DNA from: Fusarium oxysporum f. sp. lycopersici 4287
Lineage: Eukaryota; Ascomycota; Sordariomycetes; Hypocreales; Nectriaceae
Length of the DNA: 64,000 bases
NCBI RefSeq assembly: GCF_000149955.1
Contig: NC_030990.1
Span: 682,001-746,000, forward strand
Reading direction: 5' to 3'
The notes under the pieces are model-generated. The model was not told where the DNA came from. It did not search any database and worked only from the letters and a program-made list of their open reading frames with translations. Positions 23,834 through 34,206 of this stretch are shown piece after piece. The translations under genes and the position numbers were made by a program. How positions within the stretch are numbered: the stretch's first letter is position 1; the number at the start of each line of letters is the position of its first letter.

Positions 23834-26800
23834 TCATGATCCTGCTATTCCTAGACCAACACGCTGTTGGCCTTGTCCACCTGTGTAGCTTGGTCCCATG
23901 CCGTTTCCACCAGCTGCTGTGCCTGTTCGTTCTCTCATCCTCCTACCCTCCATCAAACCTCGAAGACCTCGCTTCTGTAGGCCAATTACACTGCTTAGTT
24001 CACCGTTCCACACAAAGTTGTCGCGTTCACTGCCACCAATCTCCGAGGAACTCCACTCTGATCCGCTCTGGCTTGTTGTAGCAGATAGCTCATCGCTGGA
24101 GGGTCGGCTCAGTTGTTGCACATTGGTGTTGAGCGTCAGGCCCTCAGTACGAGTCTGAAGATCCGATGAGAAGCTGTCGCCAGGCGTATGTCCCAGAGAA
24201 AAGTCAGAAGTGGCAGTAGGCGAGCCCACAGGATCAAGAGTTCCAACAAAGAAGTTAGGGTTGAGTGATCCATCAATGCCTCGGCCACCACCAGCCGCCA
24301 TGGCAGTCGCATTGAAAACAGCTGCAGCGTTGCGGCTGTCGAGCAAAGCGTGAAGTCGCTCAACTACAGCCTCCAATAGTCCATCAATACGGTATGGACG
24401 GGCGATCTGGAGTAGCGAGCAAAGAATCTGTGGGGTGCAAAGAGGAGATGTCGGTGGTGGTAGAGAGCTCGTGTAGAGGAAGTGAAGCAGCGCCTGGATC
24501 GTGAGGTATGTGTGTGGAAGGTAAAGACATCTCGGTCGTGAGTTTGGTGGTAGTGAGTGAGGTGTAGGCGCCGCATTAATGTTCGTCGGGTTAGCCTCAT
24601 GGCCCATCGCACCTGTGGTAAAACTTGAAGCTGCGGTGCTTGAAGGGGCACCAGAAGAGCTCAGTGATGAGCCAACAGTGCTAATCATGGAGGATGAGCT
24701 GTCTGCCACCCTCGAGTTTGGTGTGATTGTGATAGCCGACGCGCGTAAGGGGTTGCTTGAGAGACCAGATCTAAGGGTCATGGCATCGCTCCCATCTTGT
24801 GTCGCCGTTCCCTCTCGCAGAAGCTGCACGAAATAAGGTCCCCAGCGTCGTCCGACGATTCTCGAGTTGACTGGAATGCGCTCGCCACCAATGCACAGGA
24901 TATCCATATCGGCAAGTTCGCGCATGGCGAATGACTTCTCACCGAGCTCCTCGCTCGCCCTTGAGTGATATCGTCCGCCCGCTGTATATCCAGCTTTGCG
25001 CGCCAAACTCAGACCAGGCCCAGCATAAGGGCTGCTGGCTGAGATGAAACCTGAAAGCGGACTTGTCTTGCGGGGATTGTCGTAAAAGCCAAATGCTTCC
25101 AGCTCGACCATGCACACATTGGAAAAGTTGATACGTCGATGATTATAGTCATCAACGAGACTCCTTTTCCTGTTGCCTAAGATCACAAACGTGTTTCGGC
25201 GGTTCCATAAAACTCCACGATTCCAACTGCCCTGGCTGAATACGCTTCCTCCAGCATCGATCCGGCTCCATGTCAGGGTGCGTAGATCCAGAGCCCAGAG
25301 CGCATACTCTTGTCGAGATGAGGTAAGGTACGTGCCGCTGACGACGAAATGGGTATCGATAACTCCGCCATTTGGGAATCGCAGTCCTGGTGGTGAGTAG
25401 TTGCCTGACATTGGTCTCTCGGTGAGAGTACCGTCCGGCGCCCGGATTTGCAGCTCGAGCTTTACGTCCAAGAAGTTGTAATTACAGTAAATCAACATCG
25501 AAGCCCCTGGTTCCCGAGCTTCTTGGCTGATACCTCCATCATGGCGTTGCATACCGTTCGATTGTCGTCGGCCGAGTTTGGAAGCCACTGCAGGCGGAAG
25601 AGGGGCGGTCACACTCCTATATGCGCCCCAGCTTCTGTCCAAAGGCTGCGTTGAGGTCCATTTCAGGCTTCGCAAATTGAAGACGCTGATCTGCTCAATG
25701 TAGTTGTTCCTGCCATCCTGTCCACCAACAATGACCATTTCTGCACCACCTGAACCATCAATATTAATGCCGATTCGGCCCTCGTTAGGGTTGCCGGTTG
25801 AAGGATTATGTTGTAGAGCAGAAAGAGGAGCGCGGTGCGAAGAAAAGGTGGCAGACGAAGGAAGAATACAGGCGCAATGGGCGTAGCGGCCCTGAGGAGG
25901 GTCTTGTGTCGGAATAAAGGTCCAGGCTCTGGTATTGACGTCGTAGATGTAGATATCAGACATGACAGTGATTTCGGGTTGCTGTTGGTCACCACCAGGA
26001 GGTTGGTTAGGGGCAGGTGACATGCCACCGTAACAAACCATTTTGGTGTCACCCAAGGCGCACATGGAGTGAAAGTATCGAGGTGGTGGGACGTCGCCTG
26101 TTGTTTCCAGCTTCGTCCAGTGTCGACGAATCAGATCCAACTCGTACATATCCGATGTTAGAGGAGCAGGTCGACTTCTAGACAGGATCCGGCCTCCAAA
26201 CACATAGAGCTTGTCGCCCAGAATGGTAGTTGTAGCTCCGACTAGGGCATGGGGCTCACGTCCAGTCGTTCGGTGAACATTGCACATGAGGCCAGACAGA
26301 TGTGTTGAAGGGCCATTGGAAGGCCCGCCTACAGGGGTTGCCCGCTGAGCGACATTCGGCGATGGACCAGCAGAAGCTGATCCAGTACCTCTGGGTTTCA
26401 GGCCATCGCTTTGCTCTTGCGAGTCATATCTGGAGGCACTCGACACACTGCTCATGCTATTATTGGCTTCGTGGGCGCCATATGGGTGCTGGGGTGGCGC
26501 AGAGGTAGACTCCATGGTGTTTGATCGGCTCTCAAAGAAGCTCTCTGTCTTTGGGGGCGGTGTCGGTAGTGGTGAAGTCGAAGGTGACGGATCGAAGAAT
26601 TTCGGTGAAGGAATCTCCCCCTCTGGCACACTAGGTAGATTGGGGGAGGTCGAATCTTGGGGATGTATAGATTCTTGGTACGGCGGCGACCGTGGTAGAG
26701 GCTTCGACAGACTATACTGGAGGGTCAAGTTTCGAGCATGCTGAGGAGGTGCTTCGCTTGCGGGGGGTGCACTCGAGGTGGAGGAATGAGCGGAGTGTAG

Positions 26801-27010
26801 ACTACCAGATGAGCTCTTTAAGTGCAACCGTGAAGGACTTCTCGAGAGCTTGACTGAAGGTAGCTTTCGAATTCCTCGATAAACGCCAGCAAGAAGATCG
26901 GGGGTATATCGGCCGGTCGGCTTTTCGTCGTTAACGAGATCGGAGAAACGAGAAGGAGGTTCGTCGCCTGCTGAATCCTGACGGATTGTTAGTTCTGGAG
27001 AATCAACCAT
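23834..27010 (-). CDS. Large Kelch-repeat and BTB-like protein (Ral2/LZTR1-type layout)
   Basis: Intronless frame, 1058 aa from ATG 27010. Residues ~1-240 are Ser/Pro-rich and disordered. Kelch repeats span ~242-640 (LYVFGG, YGGMSP, VIVGGQDGRNN, FVILGNRK with paired Gly and downstream Trp). A split BTB-like region follows: one part near 700 (CIGGERIPVNSRIVGRRWG), a Ser/Thr-rich spacer of ~100 residues, then a second part at ~825-905 (YLTIQALLHFLYTSSLPPP, RIDGLLEAVVERLHALLDS). This order recalls S. pombe Ral2 and animal LZTR1, which act on Ras-family signalling; that link is inference. The C-terminus is Gly-rich. An extended upstream frame exists but lacks an ATG. Confidence 0.82.
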   Translation of the reverse strand: MVDSPELTIRQDSAGDEPPSRFSDLVNDEKPTGRYTPDLLAGVYRGIRKLPSVKLSRSPSRLHLKSSSGSLHSAHSSTSSAPPASEAPPQHARNLTLQYSLSKPLPRSPPYQESIHPQDSTSPNLPSVPEGEIPSPKFFDPSPSTSPLPTPPPKTESFFESRSNTMESTSAPPQHPYGAHEANNSMSSVSSASRYDSQEQSDGLKPRGTGSASAGPSPNVAQRATPVGGPSNGPSTHLSGLMCNVHRTTGREPHALVGATTTILGDKLYVFGGRILSRSRPAPLTSDMYELDLIRRHWTKLETTGDVPPPRYFHSMCALGDTKMVCYGGMSPAPNQPPGGDQQQPEITVMSDIYIYDVNTRAWTFIPTQDPPQGRYAHCACILPSSATFSSHRAPLSALQHNPSTGNPNEGRIGINIDGSGGAEMVIVGGQDGRNNYIEQISVFNLRSLKWTSTQPLDRSWGAYRSVTAPLPPAVASKLGRRQSNGMQRHDGGISQEAREPGASMLIYCNYNFLDVKLELQIRAPDGTLTERPMSGNYSPPGLRFPNGGVIDTHFVVSGTYLTSSRQEYALWALDLRTLTWSRIDAGGSVFSQGSWNRGVLWNRRNTFVILGNRKRSLVDDYNHRRINFSNVCMVELEAFGFYDNPRKTSPLSGFISASSPYAGPGLSLARKAGYTAGGRYHSRASEELGEKSFAMRELADMDILCIGGERIPVNSRIVGRRWGPYFVQLLREGTATQDGSDAMTLRSGLSSNPLRASAITITPNSRVADSSSSMISTVGSSLSSSGAPSSTAASSFTTGAMGHEANPTNINAAPTPHSLPPNSRPRCLYLPHTYLTIQALLHFLYTSSLPPPTSPLCTPQILCSLLQIARPYRIDGLLEAVVERLHALLDSRNAAAVFNATAMAAGGGRGIDGSLNPNFFVGTLDPVGSPTATSDFSLGHTPGDSFSSDLQTRTEGLTLNTNVQQLSRPSSDELSATTSQSGSEWSSSEIGGSERDNFVWNGELSSVIGLQKRGLRGLMEGRRMRERTGTAAGGNGMGPSYTGGQGQQRVGLGIAGS

Positions 27011-27780
27011 GATGCTTTGCTTGAGGATCGTGAATAGCGAAACATGAGGCGGTTGAACTGCAACAGTTTGCGACGGCGGGGAGGAGTAAAGGAGCTTGAA
27101 CAAAGGGCTGACCAAATAGGAAGTAGAAGCAGCAGCAGTCGAGGACCCAGGCCGCAGAAGACGGGAGCCAAGGCAATGGAAACGCCCGAGACGTTGCGCT
27201 GGAGATCGTGAGTTCGATCCGGTGAGAAGAGAACAGGGGCGTCACCGCCAAAGACTGGGTCCCGAGGTCACTTCACGACAGGGCCAGGCCAGAAGGACAG
27301 GGCTAGGGAGGGGATTGCGAGGAGCCGGACGCTGATCAGAAAACGTGGAAGGACTGAAGCGTTCGTCAAGGTCACGTCAATGAGATACAAGGAGCACTAA
27401 ACGAGGAGAGTAGCGGGCGGGCGGATAGAGTCGTGGCGGTTGTTGGTCGCGGGGGAAGAGGCTCCGTCTGGAGACAGGACCGAGATGGTCAACCAAACGA
27501 GGACAAGAACGACAGGGACGGGGCGGGACGGACAAGACAAGACAAGGGCAGGGCCACGCGGTGGAGGCAGGGAAGACGAAAAGGCCAAGGGATATCCGTA
27601 GAGGAGGAGACGATGGAGACGAAAGATGGCGTACGTACTGTAGATGCTGGAAAGCCAAGGCTAGGTCGTTAATTTCGTGTGAGTCGCAAGGAGAGAAAGA
27701 AATCTGGTGATGTACGGATAGGGAAGCGGTAGGGTTCAGGAGGTTGGAGAAACAGAACGGTCCAGTCCAGAATCAGAAGC

Positions 27781-27804
27781 CGTAAACGTAACCGTAACCG
27801 TAAC
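27781..27804. repeat. Short CGTAAC hexamer tandem repeat
   Basis: Four units in a row: CGTAAA then three perfect CGTAAC. Too short to be a telomere remnant. It lies in the upstream region of the Kelch gene. Confidence 0.7.
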
Positions 27805-29973
27805 CAAGTCACCTGCAGATATGCAATGCAAGGCGAGCAGTGAGTGGCACGCACCACACACGGCACAGTATGTGTCTCTCTTTTTTCTCCTTGGTGACTG
27901 GGCCGACATATGCCAGGGACAAAGGCCCTGAAGTCGTGATGAAGGGATTGAACCAATGCAGTGTCAAGGTCAAGGTGGAAAAGACTGGAGGTGACCAGGG
28001 GACATTTGGCAGCTGAGTGCACGGACACCAAAAGTTAAGGAGAGGGGTTCAAAAAAGATAGTGAGTAGCCTATAGAGTGATTGATATAACGCTGCGAATA
28101 GAGCACAGCATATAATACTTGGCAGACATACATATTCTGTTTCGTATCTTTGAACTGTATACACGTAGTGTTTCTATGTTTGTTTGATGCTCAATTCCTG
28201 TATCTGCAGCCTTTGCAATGTCTCCTCATCTCGGAATGGTCCCCTACAAAATGGAAGCGGATCCATGGGATGGGCTGTCGACAGTTGTCAACTTGGGCCA
28301 AAGTTTATTAGCTCCTGGCACAGGCTTGGTTTCGGATACAGGGGACACGACAAAGCTTCTGGAACCGAATCCTTGAGAACGAGATCGACTATGACGACAA
28401 AGGGGTTTCGATGGAGATGTTTCAGATAGACCAAGTTAAAAACTTCCGCGGAGATATTTCATTTTTTCCCTTTCGGGAGAATTTGTCTCTTTTCTTTCTG
28501 TTGATGGATATTCAGGAGTCGAGGTAACATGACATTCTGCTCAAGCGCTTCGAGTTGGGACGAACCAACCAATGACACCCTGCGCACACGCGACTGCATA
28601 ATCGACCCAACTGCGGCACATTACAAGCGAATCGCCCAACACAACCCTCCTCCACTGCCCTGGGCCTTTGCTGACTGAGCACTAATGGAGACACAAACAC
28701 GAACACGCGGCTCGGGGGAAGAACTAGGATCGACATAATGAATGCCTGGTAATAATAACAGGCACATGTTATTACTATAGGCCCGGGTCTTATAGAAACG
28801 GCTTGTCATCGCTTCATCCTTAATGTTACAAATCATCGTAAAGGAGAATTATGGTCAAGGGTCATTCTGAACCATCACCTCGGTCCCTTCTAACCACGTT
28901 AGTTGACGGGGCCCCCTAAAAAAATAATTGACAGCGCCTAGAAGGCTAGTGGAAGGAGCTGAGCTTTTTAGCGACATGGGGTCCCCTGTTTTGAACCCAG
29001 ATAGCTGGGTTCGTGGAATGTCATCACCAACCAACATGAGCAAGGAGACAACTTGTCTAGCGTGTTCATAAATTTTCAATTGCGCATAAAACCAATGGAT
29101 GAATTATTATGATTTGGCTAGTCCCAAAGTCCAAACGACCAGGGAGATTTTCTGCCTAAGATCCATCCAGGATTGAGTTTCCTCATGGGGCGAAGCAAAA
29201 ACCACAAAGTTTCCTTCAACGCTGACTTTATTCTTGTCGACATGTATCCGAAGCTTTCCCAATCTTTATACCTTGCTGTATTTCTTTGCCGGTACCATAG
29301 TTGGTGTCTCAGCCCTGAGGGATTCTACTCCCTCACTGAACTTCGAGAAGGATCTCTCGTGCCTTGCATTGGTGCTCAATCCAATCGTTGTGAGGCAACA
29401 TACCCATATACCAAAAGCCAGTGAATGACAACATGAGGAGTCATAATTGGTACAATTGAAATTAACCAAAGTTCTCGGGCCGTAGATTCAGATAGAGTTG
29501 AATGCGGGGACACAAGAGTGCGGCATTCCAACGGCGTCCGCTGAGGATATTCCGGGCTGGTGATTAGTGATCCACCAGCTGTGAAGTCGGGGACAATCAT
29601 CGCGAAACCCGCCTCTCCTTACTAACATATCACTAAGGCCCATGTCTTCGTCCACCGTCTTCTCGCAATATTACCCCTTCAGACGACTCGGCTCTTTTCT
29701 TCAGTGGTTATAGCAACCACATGGCTTTTAATGATGGATATGGTGATACCAATGCTAGCTGCAGACGAAACGGCATGTCACCAGCGGGACCTTGACTCGA
29801 AGACTTTGAGTCTCCCCATAGATCATCATAACGCTGCCGCCATGACGGATCTTCCCATGTCCGAAGTTAATTTTCCAGTTCTAACCCAAGGCACCAGATC
29901 CGAATATGTGGAGATATTCGTCAGGTCAGTGGCTGGTCAACAATGTACCAGACACATTCGACAAGAGGAAACG

Positions 29974-30004
29974 AACTAACTATTGTTTGCTACAATAGTT
30001 AGTT
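29974..30004. repeat. Perfect 13-bp inverted repeat (hairpin)
   Basis: AACTAACTATTGT at 29974-29986 is the exact reverse complement of ACAATAGTTAGTT at 29992-30004, with a 5-base loop (TTGCT). It lies in the gene-poor gap, with no gene ending nearby, so it is not an obvious terminator. Confidence 0.75.
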
Positions 30005-31079
30005 TCAGTATACAATATCCTAGATCCATAATGTGTGTTATGTGGCTCGAGTGAGGTAGTTGTGGCTGCTTATGCCACTCTATTATGATCAAGCAAGATG
30101 ACAAGGATACAACACGAACTGACTCTCACATATTTCTATACATACGATACAGAATCTTTGTAGAGACTTGAAGCACTGCATATTGTGGACCAACGTAGAA
30201 GCGGAGGTTTTCGCCCGCTAATGATTTGCCCTTCAAAGCTCTGAGCTGTCTCTTGGAGGTGGCCATCAAGAGTTTCACCTTGCCGTCTTCAACAAATGGG
30301 CTTGCTCATCATAGCAGAACAGTTCTCCTACTCTTAAGATAACTTCCTGGCAGCCAATAGTCCTATTACGGAGCAGTTCAGCCAACATCGATATACCAAG
30401 ACGTTATAGCCACGAATAATAACTAAGAGCATCGACTAGGTTGGGTCTTATTGGGTGTTGATCACAAGCTCGCCGAAGTAAGCCTGCTATATAGCATGAA
30501 TTTGATATCCCTTCATACAATTGAATGCTTCTTCCCTTTGCATGGTCATCAATGTATAAGTTACTGTTACTTGGATGATTGAAGATCTTCATTCTCGCGA
30601 GCGATGCTCATCAGCGGCACAACGAAGCTCCGACTCAGCTGTGGCTTTCTCAGCTCTGGATCCAAGTCTCATTCTTGTAGATCAATCTCTGGCTATAACT
30701 CATACGAATATTGGTGCCCCATACCAGGATGCGATATGAAATAGCAAACAAAACTTGCTAAGTTGTCGCAGCAAACATGATATCTGACAGCTCAGGCAGC
30801 TCCAGGTTAGCTCGGGCCATACCTAGCAATTGAGCAAACAAGTTCACGAGGCAACTGCATTGAGATCCTATGCTCTCGTCAACAAGAAGCTGGTGATATT
30901 TCGATATTTAGTGGTCGCGATGCTATCCAAGGTACCTACCATGATGAGCTTCGTAGTTGCTGTGTTATCAAAGTGCATGTTGTCCCACCTTCCAATTACG
31001 ACACTGGCTCCCATATAATGTGGTCTCACTCAGTTCTCCAACCCCGCACTCATAACCAACACCAACCCGTCATCACAAA

Positions 31080-32690
31080 ATGCCCGTATCAAAGGAAATA
31101 GTCCAAGATATCCTAAAGGCGATCCCAGCCCGCATCCGCGGTCCAGGCGGCGCCGTTGCCGTTCTCTCAGATGGAGCCCTCGTTGATCAGCGCGTCTGGG
31201 GTTACGCCGACTTCAACCGCAGGATTCCCATGACGGATGATACCCTAATTCCTATATGCTCGATCTCAAAGCAGATGCTCTGTGGACTAGTTGCAGATCT
31301 GGAAAAGAATCCCACGCCGAAGTTGGCGGAGAAGGGAGATGTGAAGACGCAGTTTGAGGAGAAGTTGAAAGAGATTCTTCCAGAGCTTGCCAAGACTGGG
31401 GAGTTGAAGATTGATCATTTGTGCAACAATCGATCTGGCATTCGCGACTATTGGGCTATTACTTTACTCTGGGGTGCGAAGCCTGAGGATCCTTACTCAA
31501 TTGCTGAGCACAATGAGAAGGTGTTGAAGACGATCAAGTCGACGCATTTCACACCCGGAACGGAGTACTCTTACTGCAACACCAACTTCAACATCGTAGC
31601 GCGAGTCGTCGAAGCTACTACTAAAGAATCACTCTCAGATCTCCTCAATGCACGCATCTTTAGACCGGCTGGTATGAAGACTGCTCAGCTTGGTGCAGAC
31701 ACGGCGAAACTTCCACCGCCTTGCGTTGGATATGAAGGTGATGAGGACCGAGGTTATATCCCTGCTGAGAACCGTATCGAGTGGGCTGGCGATGCAGGTA
31801 TCATCGCTTCGCTCGGCGATATGATCGCTTACGAGTCGTTCCTGGATCGTAGCCTGTTCGATCCTAACAGCTGGTACCGCGCAATCTTCAAGCCTACGCC
31901 TTTCACAGACGGAGTTCCTTCGATATACTCTCAAGGCCTTGGTCATAGTCAATACGGCAGTGTTTCTGGAATCGGTCACGGTGGTGCTCTTCGTGGTTTC
32001 AGACTTTATCGGGCTCATGTACCAGAAGAGCGTCTTTCAGTTGTGGCCATGTTCAACCATGAAGCTGATGCAGCAACACTTGTCGAACATATCATCCAGA
32101 CTACTTTAGCTCTTCAAAAGCCTCCGCCGCCTACGCTTGTTGATGCATCGCCTGCTTGGCCGGGTATCTATCTTGACGATGGCACTCAATTGGCTGTCAC
32201 GATCAAGAATGGTAAAAAGGGACAGATCGTGGTTAACTATGCCAACTACGCTGAGCCCGTCAATCTGACGGACCCTGAACGCGGTGAATCTCGTGCAATG
32301 GTAGCCGTCGTCGACGGCGACAACCTTCGCATTCACCGTCTGAAGGAGAACAGAACCCTGAACGCAAAGCGCCTCAAGATTGGCGATACACCCGTCGACA
32401 ACTCAGCTTTCACAGGAGACTTTTACTCTGAAGAAATTGGCTCCATATTTCACTGTGTTGACCAGGGTGGACTCATGTTTGGCACGTTTGAGGGATTCTT
32501 GGGTCATAGTCCAGCTCAGTTCATGAGATATCTTGGAGGGGATGTCTGGGCCCTTGCGAACCCAAGAGGTATGGATGCAAAGCCGCCTGGGGATTGGACG
32601 CTCGTCTTCCATAGGGATGAGAAGGGTGCTTTTGTTGGTGTGACGATCGGATGTTGGCTGGCAAGGAAGATTGAGTTTGTGAAGAAGTGA
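31080..32690 (+). CDS. D-aminopeptidase-like serine hydrolase (beta-lactamase class C fold)
   Basis: Intronless, 536 aa. Bacterial D-aminopeptidase (DAP, e.g. Ochrobactrum, 520 aa) removes D-amino acids from peptide N-termini. This protein has the SxxK motif SISK with Ser61/Lys64 (DAP uses Ser62/Lys65), the YxN motif Y165-C-N167, and the HxG-like HGGALRG segment. A long C-terminal half with beta-rich domains (GIYLDDGTQLAVTIKNGKKG, FYSEEIGSIFHC) matches the extra domains B and C of DAP. No signal peptide, so cytosolic. Other class C hydrolases are possible but the two-part length fits DAP well. A bacterial origin is plausible and not shown here. Confidence 0.88.
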   Translation: MPVSKEIVQDILKAIPARIRGPGGAVAVLSDGALVDQRVWGYADFNRRIPMTDDTLIPICSISKQMLCGLVADLEKNPTPKLAEKGDVKTQFEEKLKEILPELAKTGELKIDHLCNNRSGIRDYWAITLLWGAKPEDPYSIAEHNEKVLKTIKSTHFTPGTEYSYCNTNFNIVARVVEATTKESLSDLLNARIFRPAGMKTAQLGADTAKLPPPCVGYEGDEDRGYIPAENRIEWAGDAGIIASLGDMIAYESFLDRSLFDPNSWYRAIFKPTPFTDGVPSIYSQGLGHSQYGSVSGIGHGGALRGFRLYRAHVPEERLSVVAMFNHEADAATLVEHIIQTTLALQKPPPPTLVDASPAWPGIYLDDGTQLAVTIKNGKKGQIVVNYANYAEPVNLTDPERGESRAMVAVVDGDNLRIHRLKENRTLNAKRLKIGDTPVDNSAFTGDFYSEEIGSIFHCVDQGGLMFGTFEGFLGHSPAQFMRYLGGDVWALANPRGMDAKPPGDWTLVFHRDEKGAFVGVTIGCWLARKIEFVKK

Positions 32691-33379
32691 GCTTGAAGCG
32701 CTGGGGCGGAAAGATGGAATAGAGCCTGGTTCGAGTTGGTGATCCTAGCATAGTACAACGAGACAGCGCTTCCGTTTGCGGTAGATACACGAGTTCATAC
32801 ACCTTTAAACTAAGAATAAACCGACAGATCTGTAAGCATACCAGCATTTCTTGTGCATTGGCTTGTTGAGCTATAGTTCATGCGTATGGTAATCTTGTGT
32901 ACGCAGGGTAATTAGGACCGTGGTTTCAAAGCTGAAGATACGAAGCCTAGACACCACTTCGAAAGATACATGCTTGATGAACAATCGCTTTCTTGAAGTC
33001 ATGATCCTCAGCCCGGCTTTCTTGCTCCGCCGAGGTTATAATGGATTCACATAAGCTTGTGTGGACCCTGAAAGCTTAACGCCGGTATCGGTGACCGATG
33101 GCCCGAAACCCCGCGATCAGAAATAACCTCGTCGCATGAGGGACGTGTCAACAATAAACAGAGGTTCTCATGACTTCTCGGGCACTTATTCATATAGTTT
33201 GATCATTTCTTCATTTATTTCATCTCAGAGCTATCACAAATGGCTCAAATCTAGACTAATCTATTCCGGACCAGTCGTTCCATCACAAGACTTCAATCTC
33301 ATGGCGTACTAATCCCCGTCCTTTTTGCGCCCATCTGCAAAGGTATCATAATATTAAACCGCTTTTTTTCGCAACTAAT
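32691..33379. other. Intergenic between convergent genes
   Basis: About 690 bases between the stops of the D-aminopeptidase-like and peroxiredoxin genes, which face each other. Contains 3' UTRs; no gene, tRNA or repeat noted. Confidence 0.4.
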
Positions 33380-34116
33380 TTACTGAGGGGGAAGAACCTT
33401 CTCCTTGGCGAGAGGAGTGAATCGGAGGTAAGGCTTGACGATGCGGAACTCGGGGAAGAGGGTCTTGGCCTCCTCGTTCTTGACCGAGGGGTGGACGATG
33501 ACGTCCTCACCAGGGACCCAGTTGATAGGGGTGGTGATGCGGTACTTGTCACCGGTCTGGAGGGAGTCGATGACGCGGAGAACCTCGGCAGCGTTGCGGC
33601 CGGTGGAGGCGGGGTAGGAGAAGATGGTGCGGATGGTCTTCTTGGGGTCGATGATGAAGACGGATCGGATGGTGAAGGCGATGCCCTTCTCATCGACGTT
33701 GGTAGCATCCTGCTGGTCGATCCTGAACACCATTAGCTTATAAATCCAACCATGATATGTATAAAGAAGACTCACATGTCGTAGAGGAGAGAAACCTGGC
33801 GCTGCTTGTCGCCAATGATGGGGAACTCGACGTTGCCGCCGGTAACCTCACCAATATCCTTGATCCATCCCTCGTGGGACTCAATAGTGTTGGCAGAGAG
33901 ACCAATCAGCTTGACACCACGCTTGGTGAACTCAGGCTGAAGCTTGGCAAAGGCGCCGAGCTCAGTGGTGCAGACGGGAGTGTAGTCCTCAGGGTGAGAG
34001 AAGAGAATGACCCAGTTGTCGCCGATGAACTCGTGGAAGTCAATCTTGCCCTTTGTGGTCTCGGCCTGGAAGTTGGGGGCGGTAGAGCCCAGACGAAGGG
34101 GAGCGGGAGCAGACAT
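33380..34116 (-). CDS. 1-Cys peroxiredoxin (Prx6/Prx1 type)
   Basis: Reduces hydrogen peroxide and organic peroxides using one cysteine. Exons 34116-33776 and 33722-33380 (53-nt intron) give 227 aa. The peroxidatic Cys49 lies in PVCTTE (preceded by SHPEDYT), and I see no second cysteine anywhere in the protein, so it is the 1-Cys type. The C-terminal extension (TTPINWVPGEDVIVHPSV, KPYLRFTPLAKE) is the Prx6-subfamily tail. No obvious mitochondrial leader, so cytosolic is likelier than yeast Prx1-like mitochondrial targeting. A TATA box lies about 83 bases upstream. Confidence 0.96.
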
Positions 34117-34198
34117 TTTTGTGTAGATTTGTTGTGAGTGATGAGAAGAAATATGAAGAGGAGAAGGTGTTTTGAGGGAGGGAGGGGTGGAGAGGGGG

Positions 34199-34206
34199 AT
34201 TATATA
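34199..34206 (-). promoter_or_regulatory. TATA box of the peroxiredoxin gene
   Basis: On the minus strand TATATAAT lies about 83 bases before the peroxiredoxin ATG, with a purine-rich plus-strand (CT-rich minus-strand) tract between them, a normal layout for a highly expressed fungal gene. Confidence 0.5.

Larger units (their letters stand above)
27011..31079. other. Gene-poor 4-kb gap
   Basis: Between two divergent genes. Many short frames occur on both strands but none has a recognisable domain, codon pattern or consistent splice structure. Probably it contains a long 5' leader of the Kelch gene (polypurine and GC-rich 27100-27700), a run of hexamers CGTAAC at 27781-27804, and a 13-bp perfect hairpin at 29974-30004. 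A noncoding transcript is possible but cannot be shown. Confidence 0.4.

Noticed and set aside
27200..27225. tRNA-like T-loop word (GTTCGATCC)
   Set aside because: The flanking bases do not form a T stem, and no acceptor or anticodon arms are nearby.
27781..27804. CGTAAC hexamers considered as a telomere remnant
   Set aside because: The fungal telomere unit is TTAGGG; this unit differs and only four copies exist.
29704..29979. 91-codon plus-strand frame in the gene-poor gap
   Set aside because: No domain, no splice partners and no flanking gene signals; size is within chance for this composition.
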